From contig OY821519.1 of NCBI GenBank assembly GCA_963682025.1, forward strand, positions 68,765,525 through 68,829,524: a stretch of 64,000 nt of DNA, given 5' to 3'. Positions 11,211 to 21,930 of the stretch are shown in pieces. The notes beneath the pieces are model-generated. The model did not search any database. It had not been told where the DNA came from and saw only the letters and a program-made list of their open reading frames with translations. The stretch is from Cordilura impudica. Lineage: Eukaryota; Arthropoda; Insecta; Diptera; Scathophagidae. A program made the translations under genes and the position numbers. Position 1 is the first letter of the stretch; every line of letters begins with the position of its first letter.

Positions 11211-11400
11211 AAATTACACTTAAAGTGTGTGCAGATAAATCAACTTATGTCGAAATAAGTCTTTTTCTTGCAAAAAAAAAGTTGTCAATAAAACTTATGT
11301 ATACAAAAATAAGTGGTTATAATAATTTTGAATTATTTTTCATTAATAACAACGTATGTTGACATATTTTTTATTCATCTGAAATAAGTATTGTTTTAAC
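11211..11400. repeat. Repeat shared with a MITE at 61210-61600
   Basis: The left edge 'acacttaaagtgtgtgcaga' followed by 'caacttatgtcg' and the right edge 'aataacaacgtatgttgaca' both recur, in the same order, at 61210-61600, where the internal part is longer. The pair defines a dispersed non-coding element; neither copy has coding capacity. It lies inside the Mutator-like element. Confidence 0.55.
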
Positions 11401-11412
11401 ATGCTGGTTCAC

Positions 11413-12075
11413 TTAGGTGGAGGGTATCAAATATTTCATTTTGCAAATCAACATTTTCCCTGTGTATATATTTTTCAATACCGGCCAAATCAAAATTATT
11501 TTTTTTATGCTTCTCTTTGATGATAATACGGGATCTGAATGCAATAACATATAGGTCATCAAATCTCTGTTTGTATCTTCTCGTGAAGTTTTTCTGGTAT
11601 GAGATAAGCGCACTCTTCTAACATTTTTAGGGTTCGCTTCTAATGCTTCTTCCGACATGTCAATTCCTCCAGATACAGAATCCATTGATATGTCTACATC
11701 TATTTCGTTTGCTGTAAGGTTCCCGGCACCTACGTTTTTGGGAAACTTAATGTTTTTATTTTGTAAATTTAATATTTTTATTTTAATGTAAAAGTACAAT
11801 GAAACTTACATCATCCACGTCAAAAAATATGTAACTGAACTGAATTTAGAATGCTTATTTTCAAAAAAGTTTCTATTGTATTTACTTTCTTTCAAAAACT
11901 TTTTCATTTCACTATTAAAAAACGAAACTCTTTCCATTAATTTTTTCTTGTTAAAATTTGAAGTGCCTATTTTTTGTATAACATATTTAAATGTCGCCGA
12001 TATTTTATTTTTCGATGATGCTGTTAACCAACAATCAATAACATCAGCGTTTTCTAAAACAATTGCCATGATCAC
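11413..12075 (-). CDS. Unrecognised two-part ORF inside the Mutator-like element
   Basis: Two minus-strand open stretches lie head to tail: 12075-11806 (89 codons, MIMAIVLENADVIDCWLTAS...) and 11740-11413 (about 110 codons, GAGNLTANEIDVDISMDS... ending IPST). A consensus donor GTAAGT lies at the end of the first, and a TAG acceptor precedes GAGNL. The simple join is out of phase by one base, so either the splice sites differ or the gene is broken. The second part is acidic and then basic (RRVRLSHTRKTSREDTNRDL). I do not recognise the family. It could be an accessory gene of the transposon or chance. Confidence 0.35.
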
Positions 12076-12115
12076 AGATTAAATACACAATTTTTTTTAT
12101 ATTATATTATAAATG

Positions 12116-12203
12116 TTTGTTATTGTTCTCTTTTTAACTTTTCGTCTAGCTCTACCATTTTATATTGATATTCGCCAAAATTTAAAAAGAGAACAATAAC
12201 AAA
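12116..12203. repeat. Perfect 22-bp foldback
   Basis: Arms 12116-12137 (tttgttattgttctcttttt...) and 12182-12203 are perfect reverse complements around a 44-base loop. It is a tiny foldback element or a local inversion product inside the Mutator-like element, just past the 5' end of the minus-strand ORF. Confidence 0.7.
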
Positions 12204-12964
12204 TATACGTTCTGTTCTTATGTTCTATAAATAGAATCACTTCAGCAAATAATGGGTATAAGTAAGAAAAAAAAAAAAAAACAATGTAATAATTAACAAT
12301 CATTCAAGCTACAGCTTAAACTTAATTTTTATGTTAAATATTTCATATAGGTCGTTTTTTTACCTTAACATTGCCACTCTATAATTAATAACATTTTAAC
12401 TAAAAAAGTGAATTAAGAACTTTTTTAAAACTCCTTTTTTTTAAGTTGTGGCAAAAAATAGGCTCTAATTTTTTTTGACCTTTTAACAACACTATAAACT
12501 GAAGAAAAACAAAATAAAAAAATGTTGGATTTTTTCGGATTTTTTTTAAAATTCCATCAAACTTTTGTAATTTTTGAAATTTTTTACAAAATTTTTTTTT
12601 CCGAGGGATTAAAAATAATTCTAGTTAACAAAAACAACACAAATGTTATTTTTTCCGAGATCAGAACATATTGAATAACACAAAAATCGAAATTTCATGC
12701 TCTTTCTTAAAAAAAATTAATTTTTGGGAATTATTTTCTTGAAGCAATAAAATTCAGTTTTTAATTCATTCATTTGTGCTTAAATTTCACTGACTTTAGC
12801 GCCCTCTAGTGCAGTCTAGGAGAGTCAAATGAAACCAGTTCCTTAAAATTTATTTGAGTTGTAGTGTTATCTATCGATCACTATAACTTTCATCACATTG
12901 TGAGACTATTTTCTTTTTTTTGATTTATGTCTATGGGTCAAAGCACTGTGCGGCGCAAGGAACA

Positions 12965-13225
12965 CCTGACTTCTAATATGTCTCATTTATATTTCTTAAT
13001 AAAAACTGCATACCTATTATATTATAATAGATATATTTATTAATGGAAAAAAGTTAAAAGTTAACAACAATCTGCATTTATTCCCTTATGAAAAATTTTA
13101 ACAAAAAATCGCACTTCTAATATCTCGCATTTTTATTCCTTAATAAAAACTGCATACCTATTATTTTATAATAGATATATTTATTAATGGAAAAAAGTTA
13201 CAAGTACAAACAATCTGCAGTCTGA
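12965..13225 (+). repeat. Direct repeat of about 125 bp, two copies (third partial copy at 13858)
   Basis: Two adjacent copies share 'cttaataaaaactgcatacc', then 'tattataatagatatattta' and 'atggaaaaaagtta', ending in '(aa)caatctgca'. A third, more diverged copy (tgttacaagttaagaacaat...ccttaataacaactaaatac, about 13858-13935) lies within what looks like the first intron of the MULE transposase. Confidence 0.65.
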
Positions 13226-13479
13226 ATCGAAAAAAGATAACTGCAAACAAATTCTCTTCATGTTTTTGATAGTGTACACACTTTAAAAATATATATATAT
13301 GTTTATATTATAAATTTTAAAATAATATTAATTAAGTATGCTTTCATAATTTTGATTTTCATATAAAAATTTTAGAAAATATTAATTCAGTCTGTTCAAA
13401 TAGTTCATTATTAAATGTTTAAGCATTTAATTTTTTGTCAGAAAGTGAAGAGTGCTTTTTTAGTTTACAATCGTCCGCA

Positions 13480-15264
13480 ATGGAAAGTTTTGAACACGAG
13501 TTTGTCAGTGGTAAAAAATTGGGAAGTCAGCTTTTATATTTAAAAAGTGAAAAACAATTATTCAAAAAAAAAAAAAATAATAATAAAATTTTTTATACAT
13601 GCTACAAAAAAGAATGCAATTCGCGAATGGAATTGCTTTTAGCTGATGAAATGTGCGTGAAACCCAAAAAATATAAAGAACACATCCACGGAAATCAAGA
13701 AACAGTGTACAAGGAATTAAAACCCCTTGAGGAAATAAAAAAGATTGCATTGATAATGCGGGTACGTTCGGCCAAACCAACGCGCTCAGTTGTATCCGGT
13801 CGGCGTATAAACGAGTCTGTGACAGGTATGTTTATTGAAGTTGAAGTAAATAATGAAAAATGTTACAAGTTAAGAACAATCTGGATTTATTCTCTTATAA
13901 AACATTTTCGTTCCTTAATAACAACTAAATACCCTCTTTTTTTAATATCCTACGAATTAATTATAACTTTTGATATAGCCACCAGGAAGCAACCAGCAAT
14001 TTGTGCTATTCGAAAATTCAGCGAGGACTTCAGTATTTAACAGAGAAGATTTTTGTTCGCTCCCCAAATACACCCTTGGAAATAGTTGAAGCTTTCAATA
14101 GGGAGAACATTTGGTTGAAATGTGGTATAACCAGCCATGAGGATAGACCAAACCATTTTTTTAAGGCGTGTATCCAGGAAGATGACTTCGCATACTGCAT
14201 TTTTTATTCCGAGTGCAGTGCAAATTTAATAAAGCTGTTCATTCCTCCAAATCATAGAAACTATTTGTTGGATGGGACGTTTAAAATAGTTCCACAAGGC
14301 TGTTTCAAACAATTGTTAATAATTTACGTTAATTATTTCGATGAAAAGGTAATATATATCTCAAGTTGTCAAAGCCAATAAAATGTTGGGTTCGTGATTT
14401 TTAATTTTCCTACTTCTTTAAAAAATTTTCAATTCTTTCCTTTAAGATATTTCCATTCCTTTATGTTTTGGTGGACAAAAAAACGAAAAAAAGTTATGAA
14501 CATATGCTTCATTACATAAACGAAAACATTTTCGAACTGCAGCCCAAATGTTTCATGACGGATTTCGAAAGTGTGCTGCAGAAATCTTTAAAGACGGTGT
14601 TCCCCAATGCTAAATGTCATGGGTGCTGGTTTCACTACTGTCAAGCGTTGAGACGGAATATTGCAAAGAATCACAAGGAGTTAGCTGCTTATAATCGTGG
14701 TAGCAAGGAAGCAGCGTTGGCATACCACAACAAAAAATTTTCGTCTTTCACTGATTATTGCGAAAAACAATGGATGCAAAAAGTAAGCCCTCGCCACATT
14801 TATAAAGAACTTATATTTTGTATAATAATTTTTATTCAGATTGGGCCCGAGAACTTTTCCGTCTTCCAGTTGGCTACCAGGGCGACATCGGCAATTGTAG
14901 CCTACAATGGTGTACTGGGGTGGTTAATTCCCAAGCGAGGAAATTTCTTTAAATTTGTTTCGGTTCCACGAAATGAAGAATTTTCTAAAAGCCGAGAATT
15001 TAAGCTACTCATTGAAAGCGGGGGGAGGGGGTCTGTGGTCCAAAACAATCCAAAAAAATGTACGCGGACAAAGCTAAGAAAATTATGGATTCTAGTGAGC
15101 TGCTGCAGAAAGCTAGTATTACGCCAATGGCTTTCCTAAATATAATGGTATTCCCACAAAACAGCATTTATACAGACCAGGAACCGTTCGAAGATATTTT
15201 TGACGATGGAGGTGGTCTATCTGAGGCGGAAGATGAAGAGGACAGAACGGCGAAAACGCCCTAA
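13480..15264 (+). pseudogene. MULE transposase with FLYWCH-type zinc finger and introns, frameshifted
   Basis: First ATG at 13480. Domain order: an N-terminal FLYWCH-like finger (FEHEFVSGKKLG, YLKSEKQLF, FYTCYKKECNSRM, KEHIHG), then a MULE catalytic domain with YLLDGTFKIVPQ (first Asp), CFMTDFESVLQ (second Asp) and CHGCWFHYCQALRRNI. Splice sites support exon 1 13480-13825; exon 2 from about 13984 to 14348; intron 14349-14446 (joining NYFDEK to IFPFLYVLVD); exon 3 14447-14782; intron 14783-14839 (57 nt, QWMQK to IGPENFS); exon 4 from 14840. Exon 1 and exon 2 are out of phase by one base, and a seven-A run at about 15050 carries a frameshift (NNPKK then MYADKAKK). It would bind terminal repeats and cut DNA in the nucleus, but this copy is inactive. 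Confidence 0.8.
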
Positions 15265-15546
15265 TCGAAGGAGCTGCAAAATACATTATCTGCAGCGATT
15301 TCCAAGCCAACACAGCATTGCTTCCTTGCAAACATTTGAAATGTTGCACTGAATGTGTCTTAAAAATGCAAGCAAGCAGTTTGGCGAAAGGGTTGAGCTC
15401 TTTCCACTGCCCATATTGTCGCGCAATTGTAGAATACACTATTCAATTATTTGTTAACTGTACACTAAGTATTTACATGAATATATTGCGTAATCAAAAG
15501 CAGTTCCTTATGTATTATTATGGGTTCTTCCTCCGTAATGAAAAGT
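15250..15546 (+). pseudogene. RING-finger-like C-terminal extension of the MULE transposase
   Basis: In a third frame just after the acidic tail (DDGGGLSEAEDEEDR) the sequence reads NALIEGAAKYIICSDFQ, NTALLPCKHLKCCTECVLKM and then FHCPYCRAIVEYTI. C-x-H-x2-C...C-x2-C...CPYC is the RING-HC (C3HC4) pattern of E3 ubiquitin ligases. The first zinc ligand pair is C-less on one side (Tyr in YIIC where Cys is expected). One base of frameshift near 15252 separates it from the transposase, so I infer it was once the C-terminus of the same protein. Alternatively it is a captured host RING exon. Confidence 0.6.
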
Positions 15547-15713
15547 AAACTTCTATATAAATTAATATTTTCTTTCGCATAAATTTAATTGAGTTTTCAG
15601 TGAATTTTCAAATGAGAAATATTGAATAGTTTTTCTGAAATTTTTTTTCAAACATTTTTCACTTTTTTCGGGTCATTTTTATATGTTTGGGCAACAGTTT
15701 AATGGTTTTTGGG

Positions 15714-15747
<34 letters not shown>

Positions 15748-15959
15748 GCTATTTTTCATATGTTTGGACAAAATCTTATTTTTTTTTGGGTGATTTTTCT
15801 ATTTTTTTTTTTTGCCATTTTTCCTATGTTTTTGGGCTAAATTTCATATTTTTTTTGGGTGATTTTTAATTTTTTTTTTTGGTAATTTTTCATTGGGCCA
15901 TTTTTAATTTTTTTTTTGCGATATTTCATTGGGCGATATTTCCTAGAGCCGTGCGTGAC

Positions 15960-16063
15960 TGCTCCAAAATTAATCTTTTTTCACAACAAGACCAAGTTTC
16001 AGATCAATTGGATGAGGGGGAATGTGGTTGCCCCATGGCAGATAGACAGACAGAGAGTATGAG
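15960..16063 (+). repeat. Right half of the older repeat interrupted by the MULE
   Basis: After the target duplication the sequence 'tgctccaaaattaatctttt' and 'ttggatgagggggaatg' mirrors 'ttttaaaattaatctttggt' and 'cggatgaggggaagtg' to the left of the MULE (10511-10566). It ends near a 'gaaagagttt' that complements 'aaactctttct' at about 10441. The host repeat seems to run from about 10441 to 16080 with the MULE inside it. Confidence 0.5.
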
Positions 16064-16450
16064 TTAAAAGAAAGAGTTTAAAAAATACCGCCTAACGAAT
16101 CCATCCACAAGAGACTCAAAATGGTTATAAAGAACAAGGAATTGCAAATAATAAATTAAATTTCGAATTTTTGAAGACGTACGTACGAGTTTGGCTTGTC
16201 CACTGTTTTGTTTACTAATTGAAGTTTTTGTCGTTGATTTAAATTCTGGTAAGTTCACTTTAATTTTATTTTCTGTTTTTAATAGTTTAATATGTAGCCA
16301 GACCCCAATTGACAAGTTTTCTCTATTATTTAATTTACGCTGTTTTTGCCAGTGAAATGAGTTTATAATAGTGTCCGAGTTTGGGTCGGAGTAACTGTAG
16401 TTATTTAGCCACTTGGGGAGTCCATAAAACAATTTACATATTAATGACAA
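16064..16450 (-). CDS. Unrecognised ORF of 128 codons
   Basis: The reading MSLICKLFYGLPKWLN...NYSYSDPNSDTIINSFHW...KLNNRENLSIGVW...FVRRYFLNSFF has balanced composition but no motif I know. It has no visible splice partner, and the surroundings are transposon debris. It may be part of the repeat that hosts the MULE or a chance ORF. Confidence 0.2.
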   Translation of the reverse strand: MSLICKLFYGLPKWLNNYSYSDPNSDTIINSFHWQKQRKLNNRENLSIGVWLHIKLLKTENKIKVNLPEFKSTTKTSISKQNSGQAKLVRTSSKIRNLIYYLQFLVLYNHFESLVDGFVRRYFLNSFF

Positions 16451-17699
16451 CCATGCTATAATAAAATACTTATTGATAACGTCAAAAATGTAGCACTCGA
16501 ATATACAAATATTCGTAAAGATAAGATAAATATAAAATATTATGGATAAATATTTGCTAAATTAACGGTAAACATACCCACTTAGATATAGTCTTTGTTA
16601 TCTCAATGAAAATATTGATTTATTTTGATTTCAATTAATATTTATTGATTTAAATATAACTTAACGGTAATTTTATAATATTTTTTTTACATTTAAAGAC
16701 TATTGACCCAGACGTATGGGACATGATCATTTCGTTGTTTTACACATAATTATAATAATAATATGAAATAAAATTAAATAAAGAAAAGGTTTAAAAACCT
16801 TAAAAAATAAATCACATTTGAAGATATAAAATAAAAATGGACAGGCAGTTTACATAGTTTAGTAATATTTTTTTTTAGTATTTAGAACTACTTAATTATT
16901 TATATAAAAAAAAAACATCACAGGCATATTATTAATCTAAAATAATTTTTAATTGTTTTTAAATAATATGCGCAGTCTTTATGGCTTTTTTGTTAAATTA
17001 TTTGTTACATTAAATCTACAAGCACAAACTACGCCGACCTGCTAAAAAGTTTAAAGGGCTCAAAACGAAACATAACGAAATGCTTCCAGTTTGTAGGAAC
17101 ATATATGAGATAAATTTTGAAAATTTTTATATGCTTTAAAAAATTTGCGTATGCTTCATATACAGTAACAAATATTTATAATTTTTTCGTTCCAATGGGA
17201 AAACATACTTCATGTACCTTTATGCCATCTGTCACTTTTGACAGATCTTTTTAGTTTGTGATTATACGCGTAAACAAGTTTAGCAAGAAAAATCTTAAAT
17301 TAGCAGGAAAAGTGTTCATGGAACTTAAGCTACTCGTACTTAGTAATATTTATTTAGATTAGTTTAAGCTAACCTAATATTTAACTAACTCTATGCCACA
17401 TGACTGGTTGCTACAATGGACCATATATGGGTTCTGTATAGGGCATATATACTGTGGGTACACTGACTACGCCATATGATTCGGTTGTTGCACGTGATGC
17501 CTGTAGACTTCGTTTGGAATGTATTTTGTACCTGAAATCATAAATAAAAATTTTAATACTTAGTGCTGGAGATAATAATATTTAATCGTCTCAATCAAAT
17601 CAATGTCGTATAAATTTTTTTGTGGAAGTCGCAGACAACTTCACTTTTTGTCTTCAATATCACCATTCAGTTGACTGATATCTAAGTATTGAGACGTTG
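16451..17699. other. AT-rich non-coding stretch, no gene recognised
   Basis: No ORF longer than 60 codons and no family match. 'gggccatatatactgtgggt' style text near 17420-17500 is unremarkable. Confidence 0.35.
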
Positions 17700-18054
17700 T
17701 TCGAAGATGAAGTAGAGTTTTAAGAAAAATATTAAAAAAAAAAACAATATTAAAAGTATTATTTAAAAAACGTACTTTTTAAACAAAAAAATTTTTTTTT
17801 AAGAAAATGTACTTTTTAAAGAAATTACAGAAAACCTACTTTTCAAAAAAAGATACTGTTTTAAGAAAAACACATTTTTAACAAAAAGTACTTTTTAAAA
17901 AAAATATTTTTTTTTAAGAAAAAGTACTTTTAAAAAAAAATTACTTTTCAAAGGAAATGTAAGAAAACGTATAATTTTAAGATGTTATTTTTTAAAGAGA
18001 ATGTACGGTACATTTAAGGAAAAGTACTTTATTTAATAAAAGGTACTTTATTTT

Positions 18055-18660
18055 TCATTATTTTTTATAAAAATAAAAAGTCTTATTTTCGATCTTTATC
18101 ATTTTAGTGATTGCTTTAAATAAAGCAAAAACATTGGCACATTTGTTTCAAAAAATTGATCTATATTCTGTATGACTGGTTATACAGCTGTTTCGGGAAG
18201 AGTCACCAACATTCATTAGTAACCAAAAGGCGTAGATAGTTTGTTTGGTAAAAAGTTAAACTCATATATATTTGCTGAAAACAACCAAATGAGAATTCAA
18301 ACAAAAGTTATACTATTTAAGCCTCTTCCAATATAACAAACCAAAATATAGAACAACTTTGAGACAAATATGTTTGTATACGAGTACACATTGCATACTA
18401 CAATATACATGTTTGTTTTTGTCTTGAAAAAACAAGAAAAACAATTTGTTTTTCCTAAACTTACATTTAGCGTTAACGGCGTGCCCTCCGTATTTTTAAT
18501 TTTATTATATTTAATAAATATAAAAAATCTTATTTTCGATCTTTATCATTTTAGTGAATGAGTTTGAAATTATTCAGGCTCAATGCCAATGTATTTGCTT
18601 TATTTAAAGTAAAAACATTTGATCTTGAGCCTGAATATTTTCAAACTCAATCACTAAAGG
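18055..18660 (-). repeat. Inverted copy of the 486-bp unit
   Basis: This segment is the reverse complement of material at 18868-19353. For example it contains 'cctcttccaatataacaaac', 'gtgccctccgtatttttaat' and 'cgatctttatcattttagtg', whose complements appear in the tandem copies. A second, shorter inverted pair (gatcttgagcctgaa near 18618) sits at its right end. Confidence 0.75.
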
Positions 18661-18867
18661 TACTTTATTTAATAAAAGGTACTTTATTTAATAAAAAATA
18701 CTTTTTTAAGAAAATGTACTTTTTTAGGACAAGGTACTTATTTAAGTAAAGTTACTTTTTTTAAGAAAATTTATTTATTTAAGTATAGGTACTTTTTTAA
18801 GAAACTGTACTTATTTACGTAATTGCATTTTTAAAGAAAATTTATTAGTTTATTATTTATTTAGTTT

Positions 18868-19684
18868 GTTATATTGGAAGAGGCTTAAATAGTATAACTT
18901 TTGCTTGAATTCTCATTTGGTTGTTTTCAGCAAATATATATGAATTTAACTTTTTACCAAACAAACTATCTACTGCTTTTGGTTACTGATGAGGGTTGGT
19001 GACTCTTCCCGAAACAGCTGTATAACCTGTCATGCAGAATATACATAGATCAATTTTTGAAACAAATGTGCTAATGCTTTTACTTTATTTAAAGTAAAAA
19101 CATTTGATCTTGAGCCTGAACAATTTCAAACTCAATCATTAAATTGATAAAGATCGAAAATAAGATTTTTATTTTTATAAAAAATAATAAAATTAAAAAT
19201 ACGGAGGGCACGCCGTTAACGCTAAATGTAAGTTTAGCAAAAACAAATTGTTTTTCTTGTTTTTTCAAGACAAAAACAAACATGTATATTGTAGTATGCA
19301 ATGTGTACTCGTATACAATCATATTTGTTTCAAAGTTGTTCTATTTTTAGTTTGTTATATTGGAAGAGGCTTAAATAGTATAACTTTTGCTTGAATTCTC
19401 ATTTGGTTGTTTTCAGCAAATATATATGAATTTAACTTTTTACCAAACAAACTATCTACTGCTTTTGGTTACTGATGAGGGTTGGTGACTCTTCCCGAAA
19501 CAGCTGTATAACCTGTCATGCAGAATATACATAGATCAATTTTTGAAACAAATGTGCTAATGCTTTTACTTTATTTAAAGTAAAAACATTTGATCTTGAG
19601 CCTGAACAATTTCAAACTCAATCATTAAATTGATAAAGATCGAAAATAAGATTTTTATTTTTATAAAAAATAATAAAATTAAAT
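18868..19684 (+). repeat. Tandem duplication of a 486-bp unit (about 1.7 copies)
   Basis: 'atattggaagaggcttaaat' starts at 18871 and again at 19357, a period of 486 bp, with near-identical sequence between (actgatgagggttggtgact, cattaaattgataaagatcg). The second copy is cut at 19684, where the A/T satellite resumes. Very high identity suggests a recent duplication. Part of the unit (gctcaagatcaaatgttttt) also occurs at 46660-46690, so it is a dispersed repeat. Confidence 0.85.
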
Positions 19685-21132
19685 TTATTTTTATATACTC
19701 TTTTAATAAAAGACAATTTTTTAAGAAAATGTACTTTTTAACGAAAGTTACTTTTTAATGACTATTTACTTTTTAAAGAAGAGTTTTTAAGAAAAATTAC
19801 TTTTTCGAACAAAAGTTATTTTTTAAGCGAAAGTGTTTTTTTAAATAAAAACTACGTTTTTAAGAAAATGTGCTTCTCAAGAAATTGTACTTAAGTAAAG
19901 CTATTTTTTTTTTTAATAAAAAGTACTTTTTTGAAATAAATTTTTGAAACGTAATTTTGTAGGAAAATATACTTTTTAAAGAAAAAGTTAATTTTAAGGT
20001 AAAGCAGTTTTTCAAGAAAATTATTTATTTTTAGAAAAGGTATTTTTAAAAATTGGTTATTTTTTTAATAAAAACTATGGTTTTACGAAGAGGTAATTTT
20101 TAGGAATATATACTTTTTTAAGAAAAGCAAAATTTTTTCTATAAGAAGTACTTTTTTATAAAAAGGAACTTTTTGAAAAGGTACTTTTTTTATGAAAATT
20201 TACTTTTTCAGAAAAGGTACTATTTTAAGATAATGTACTTTTTTTTGGAAAATGTACTCTTTGAAGAAATTTACTTTTTAAGCAAAGGAATTTTTTTTTA
20301 TTAAAATGTACTTTTTTAAGCAAAAGTACTTTTTAAAGAGAATGTATTTTTTAAATAAAATATATTTTTAAGGAAAAAGTTTGTTTAAGAAATTGCACTT
20401 TTTAAAAATGATTGTTTTTTGAGATAGGTTCTTTTTTTAAGAAAATGCGCTTTTTAGAAAATACACTTTTTTCAGAAAATATACTTTTTTTTTTTAAAGT
20501 GCTTTATTTAATAAAATTACTTTTTAAGAAAAGGTATTTCTTTAAGAAATTTCTGTAAGAAATTTTTAAGAAAATTTTTTTAAGAAAATGTGATTTTTTA
20601 AGAAAATTTACTTTTTTTTTAGGAAAATGTACTTTTTTAGACGAAATTCTTTTTTAAGAAAAGATGCTTTTTTAAGAAAATTTAGTTTTTTAAAGAAATT
20701 CACTTTTATATTAATAAAAAATTTTTTTCTTAAAGGAAATGTTTAAGGAAAGTTACTGTTTAGTGAAAAGGCACTTTTTTAAGAAAACTAGTACTTTTTC
20801 AAGAAAATTAACTTTTTAATAAAAGATACTTTTTTAATAAAACGTAATTTTTTAAGAAAAGGTACTTTACTTTACTTTTACAAAAGTACTTAAAAAATTT
20901 ACTATTTTAAAATAAGGAGCTTTTTTAAGAAAATTTTCTTTTTTAATAAAGGAAACATTTTTAAAAAAAGGCACTTTTTAAGCAAAAGTACTTTTTTTTT
21001 TTTTTTAATAAAAGCTAGGTTTTTAAGGATAGGAACTTTTTAGGAAAATATACTTTTTTCAGAAATGATATTTTTTTTTTTACTAAAATATACTTTTTTA
21101 TGAAAAACAACTTTTCAAATAAAAGGGAATTT

Positions 21133-21930
21133 TTTACCCATACCACTTATAGTATAATGACTTTGTGCTGCTGTTTGTAACCACCAGAAATATTTAACCT
21201 AGACCAATCTTTTGTTATACTGATCGACTCAGAATCACTTTCTGAGTAGATTTAGCGATGTTCATCCGTCCGTCTGTCCGTCTGGTCTGTGTGTCCATGT
21301 AAACCTTGTAATCAAACTACAGGTCGCAAATATGAATATAATTAGATGAAATTTGGCGTATTAGCTTTCATCGGCCATAGGATGAACTCTATTGAAATTG
21401 GTGAAATTCGGTCCATGTTCAGATCTAAACCACATACAAAGGACCCCTATGAAATCGACATAAATTGCCACAAGATCCAAATTATAATATAGATCTCAAT
21501 CAAATTGGGTTTGTATGTGTTTATTATATCCATTAATCAGTAGTCCAAAAATAATCCCTATAGGACAATTCTTAGTCATAAGCCCCTGTTGCTTCCCGAT
21601 CTTCACTCAAATCTATCAAAAAATAAAAATATTATACAGATTTTTCTCACATTTGGTTTGTATATATTTTTTCAAAATATAAGTGACTTTACCAAATATG
21701 GTCAGGATCGGACCATTTTTCAACCTAGTCTCCATATAAATATAACACTCCATATGAACTTTTTCATATCTGCAGCCAAAATAAATAATAACAATGCCAC
21801 TCAAATTTGGTTTATGCTTATTTTCTATATCTAATTAGTTGGGCTGAAGAGATAGAGTCTCTGAACCATGCTATAAGGTATCGTATAGTCGGTCTAGACC
21901 GCCTATAATTTTCTTACGTGTTAAATAAAA
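21133..21930 (-). repeat. Full-length mini-me-like repeat (reverse orientation)
   Basis: It starts 'tttttacccataccacttat', carries a (CCGT)n-type tract at 21268-21290 (ccgtccgtctgtccgtctgg), and ends 'agtcggtctagaccgcctat' then 'aattttcttacgtgtt'. It matches the other copies end to end. Confidence 0.85.

Larger units (their letters stand above)
10596..15950 (+). mobile_element. Mutator-like element (MULE), 5.36 kb, with 9-bp target duplication
   Basis: Inverted ends GGCTCTAGAAAATATCGCC (10596 on) and its near-complement (ending at 15950) are flanked on both sides by the identical 9-mer GTGCGTGAC (10587-10595, 15951-15959). A 9-bp target duplication is the signature of the Mutator superfamily. 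Inside are a MULE transposase on the plus strand, an unrecognised minus-strand gene candidate and AT-rich filler. The terminal regions (10596-10745 and about 15655-15950) are built of short sub-repeats like 'ccatttttcat' plus long T or A runs. It sits in an older repeat whose two sides (ctccgtgactgtgcgtgact... and ...gatgagggggaatg) are still recognisable. Confidence 0.85.
17700..21130. repeat. Degenerate A/T satellite built on TACTTTTTTAAGAAAA
   Basis: For about 3.4 kb the sequence cycles through variants of 'gtactttttaagaaaat' with a spacing near 17-20 bp. Indels make the period irregular. Typical lines are 20140-20240 and 20580-20880. It is interrupted by a palindromic/tandem segment (18055-19684) and is followed by a mini-me-like repeat at 21133. 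A short tail of the same motif continues after it (21925-21995). All ORFs inside are by-products. Confidence 0.85.

Noticed and set aside
15717..15747. Long T-run considered as a retrotransposon poly(A) tail
   Set aside because: It lies within the inverted terminal region of the Mutator-like element, which has T/A runs on both sides.
18370..18561. Paired ORFs reading VYEYTLHTTIYMFVFVLKKQ in copies of the 486-bp unit
   Set aside because: Identical only because the unit is duplicated; short, hydrophobic, no start context or homology.
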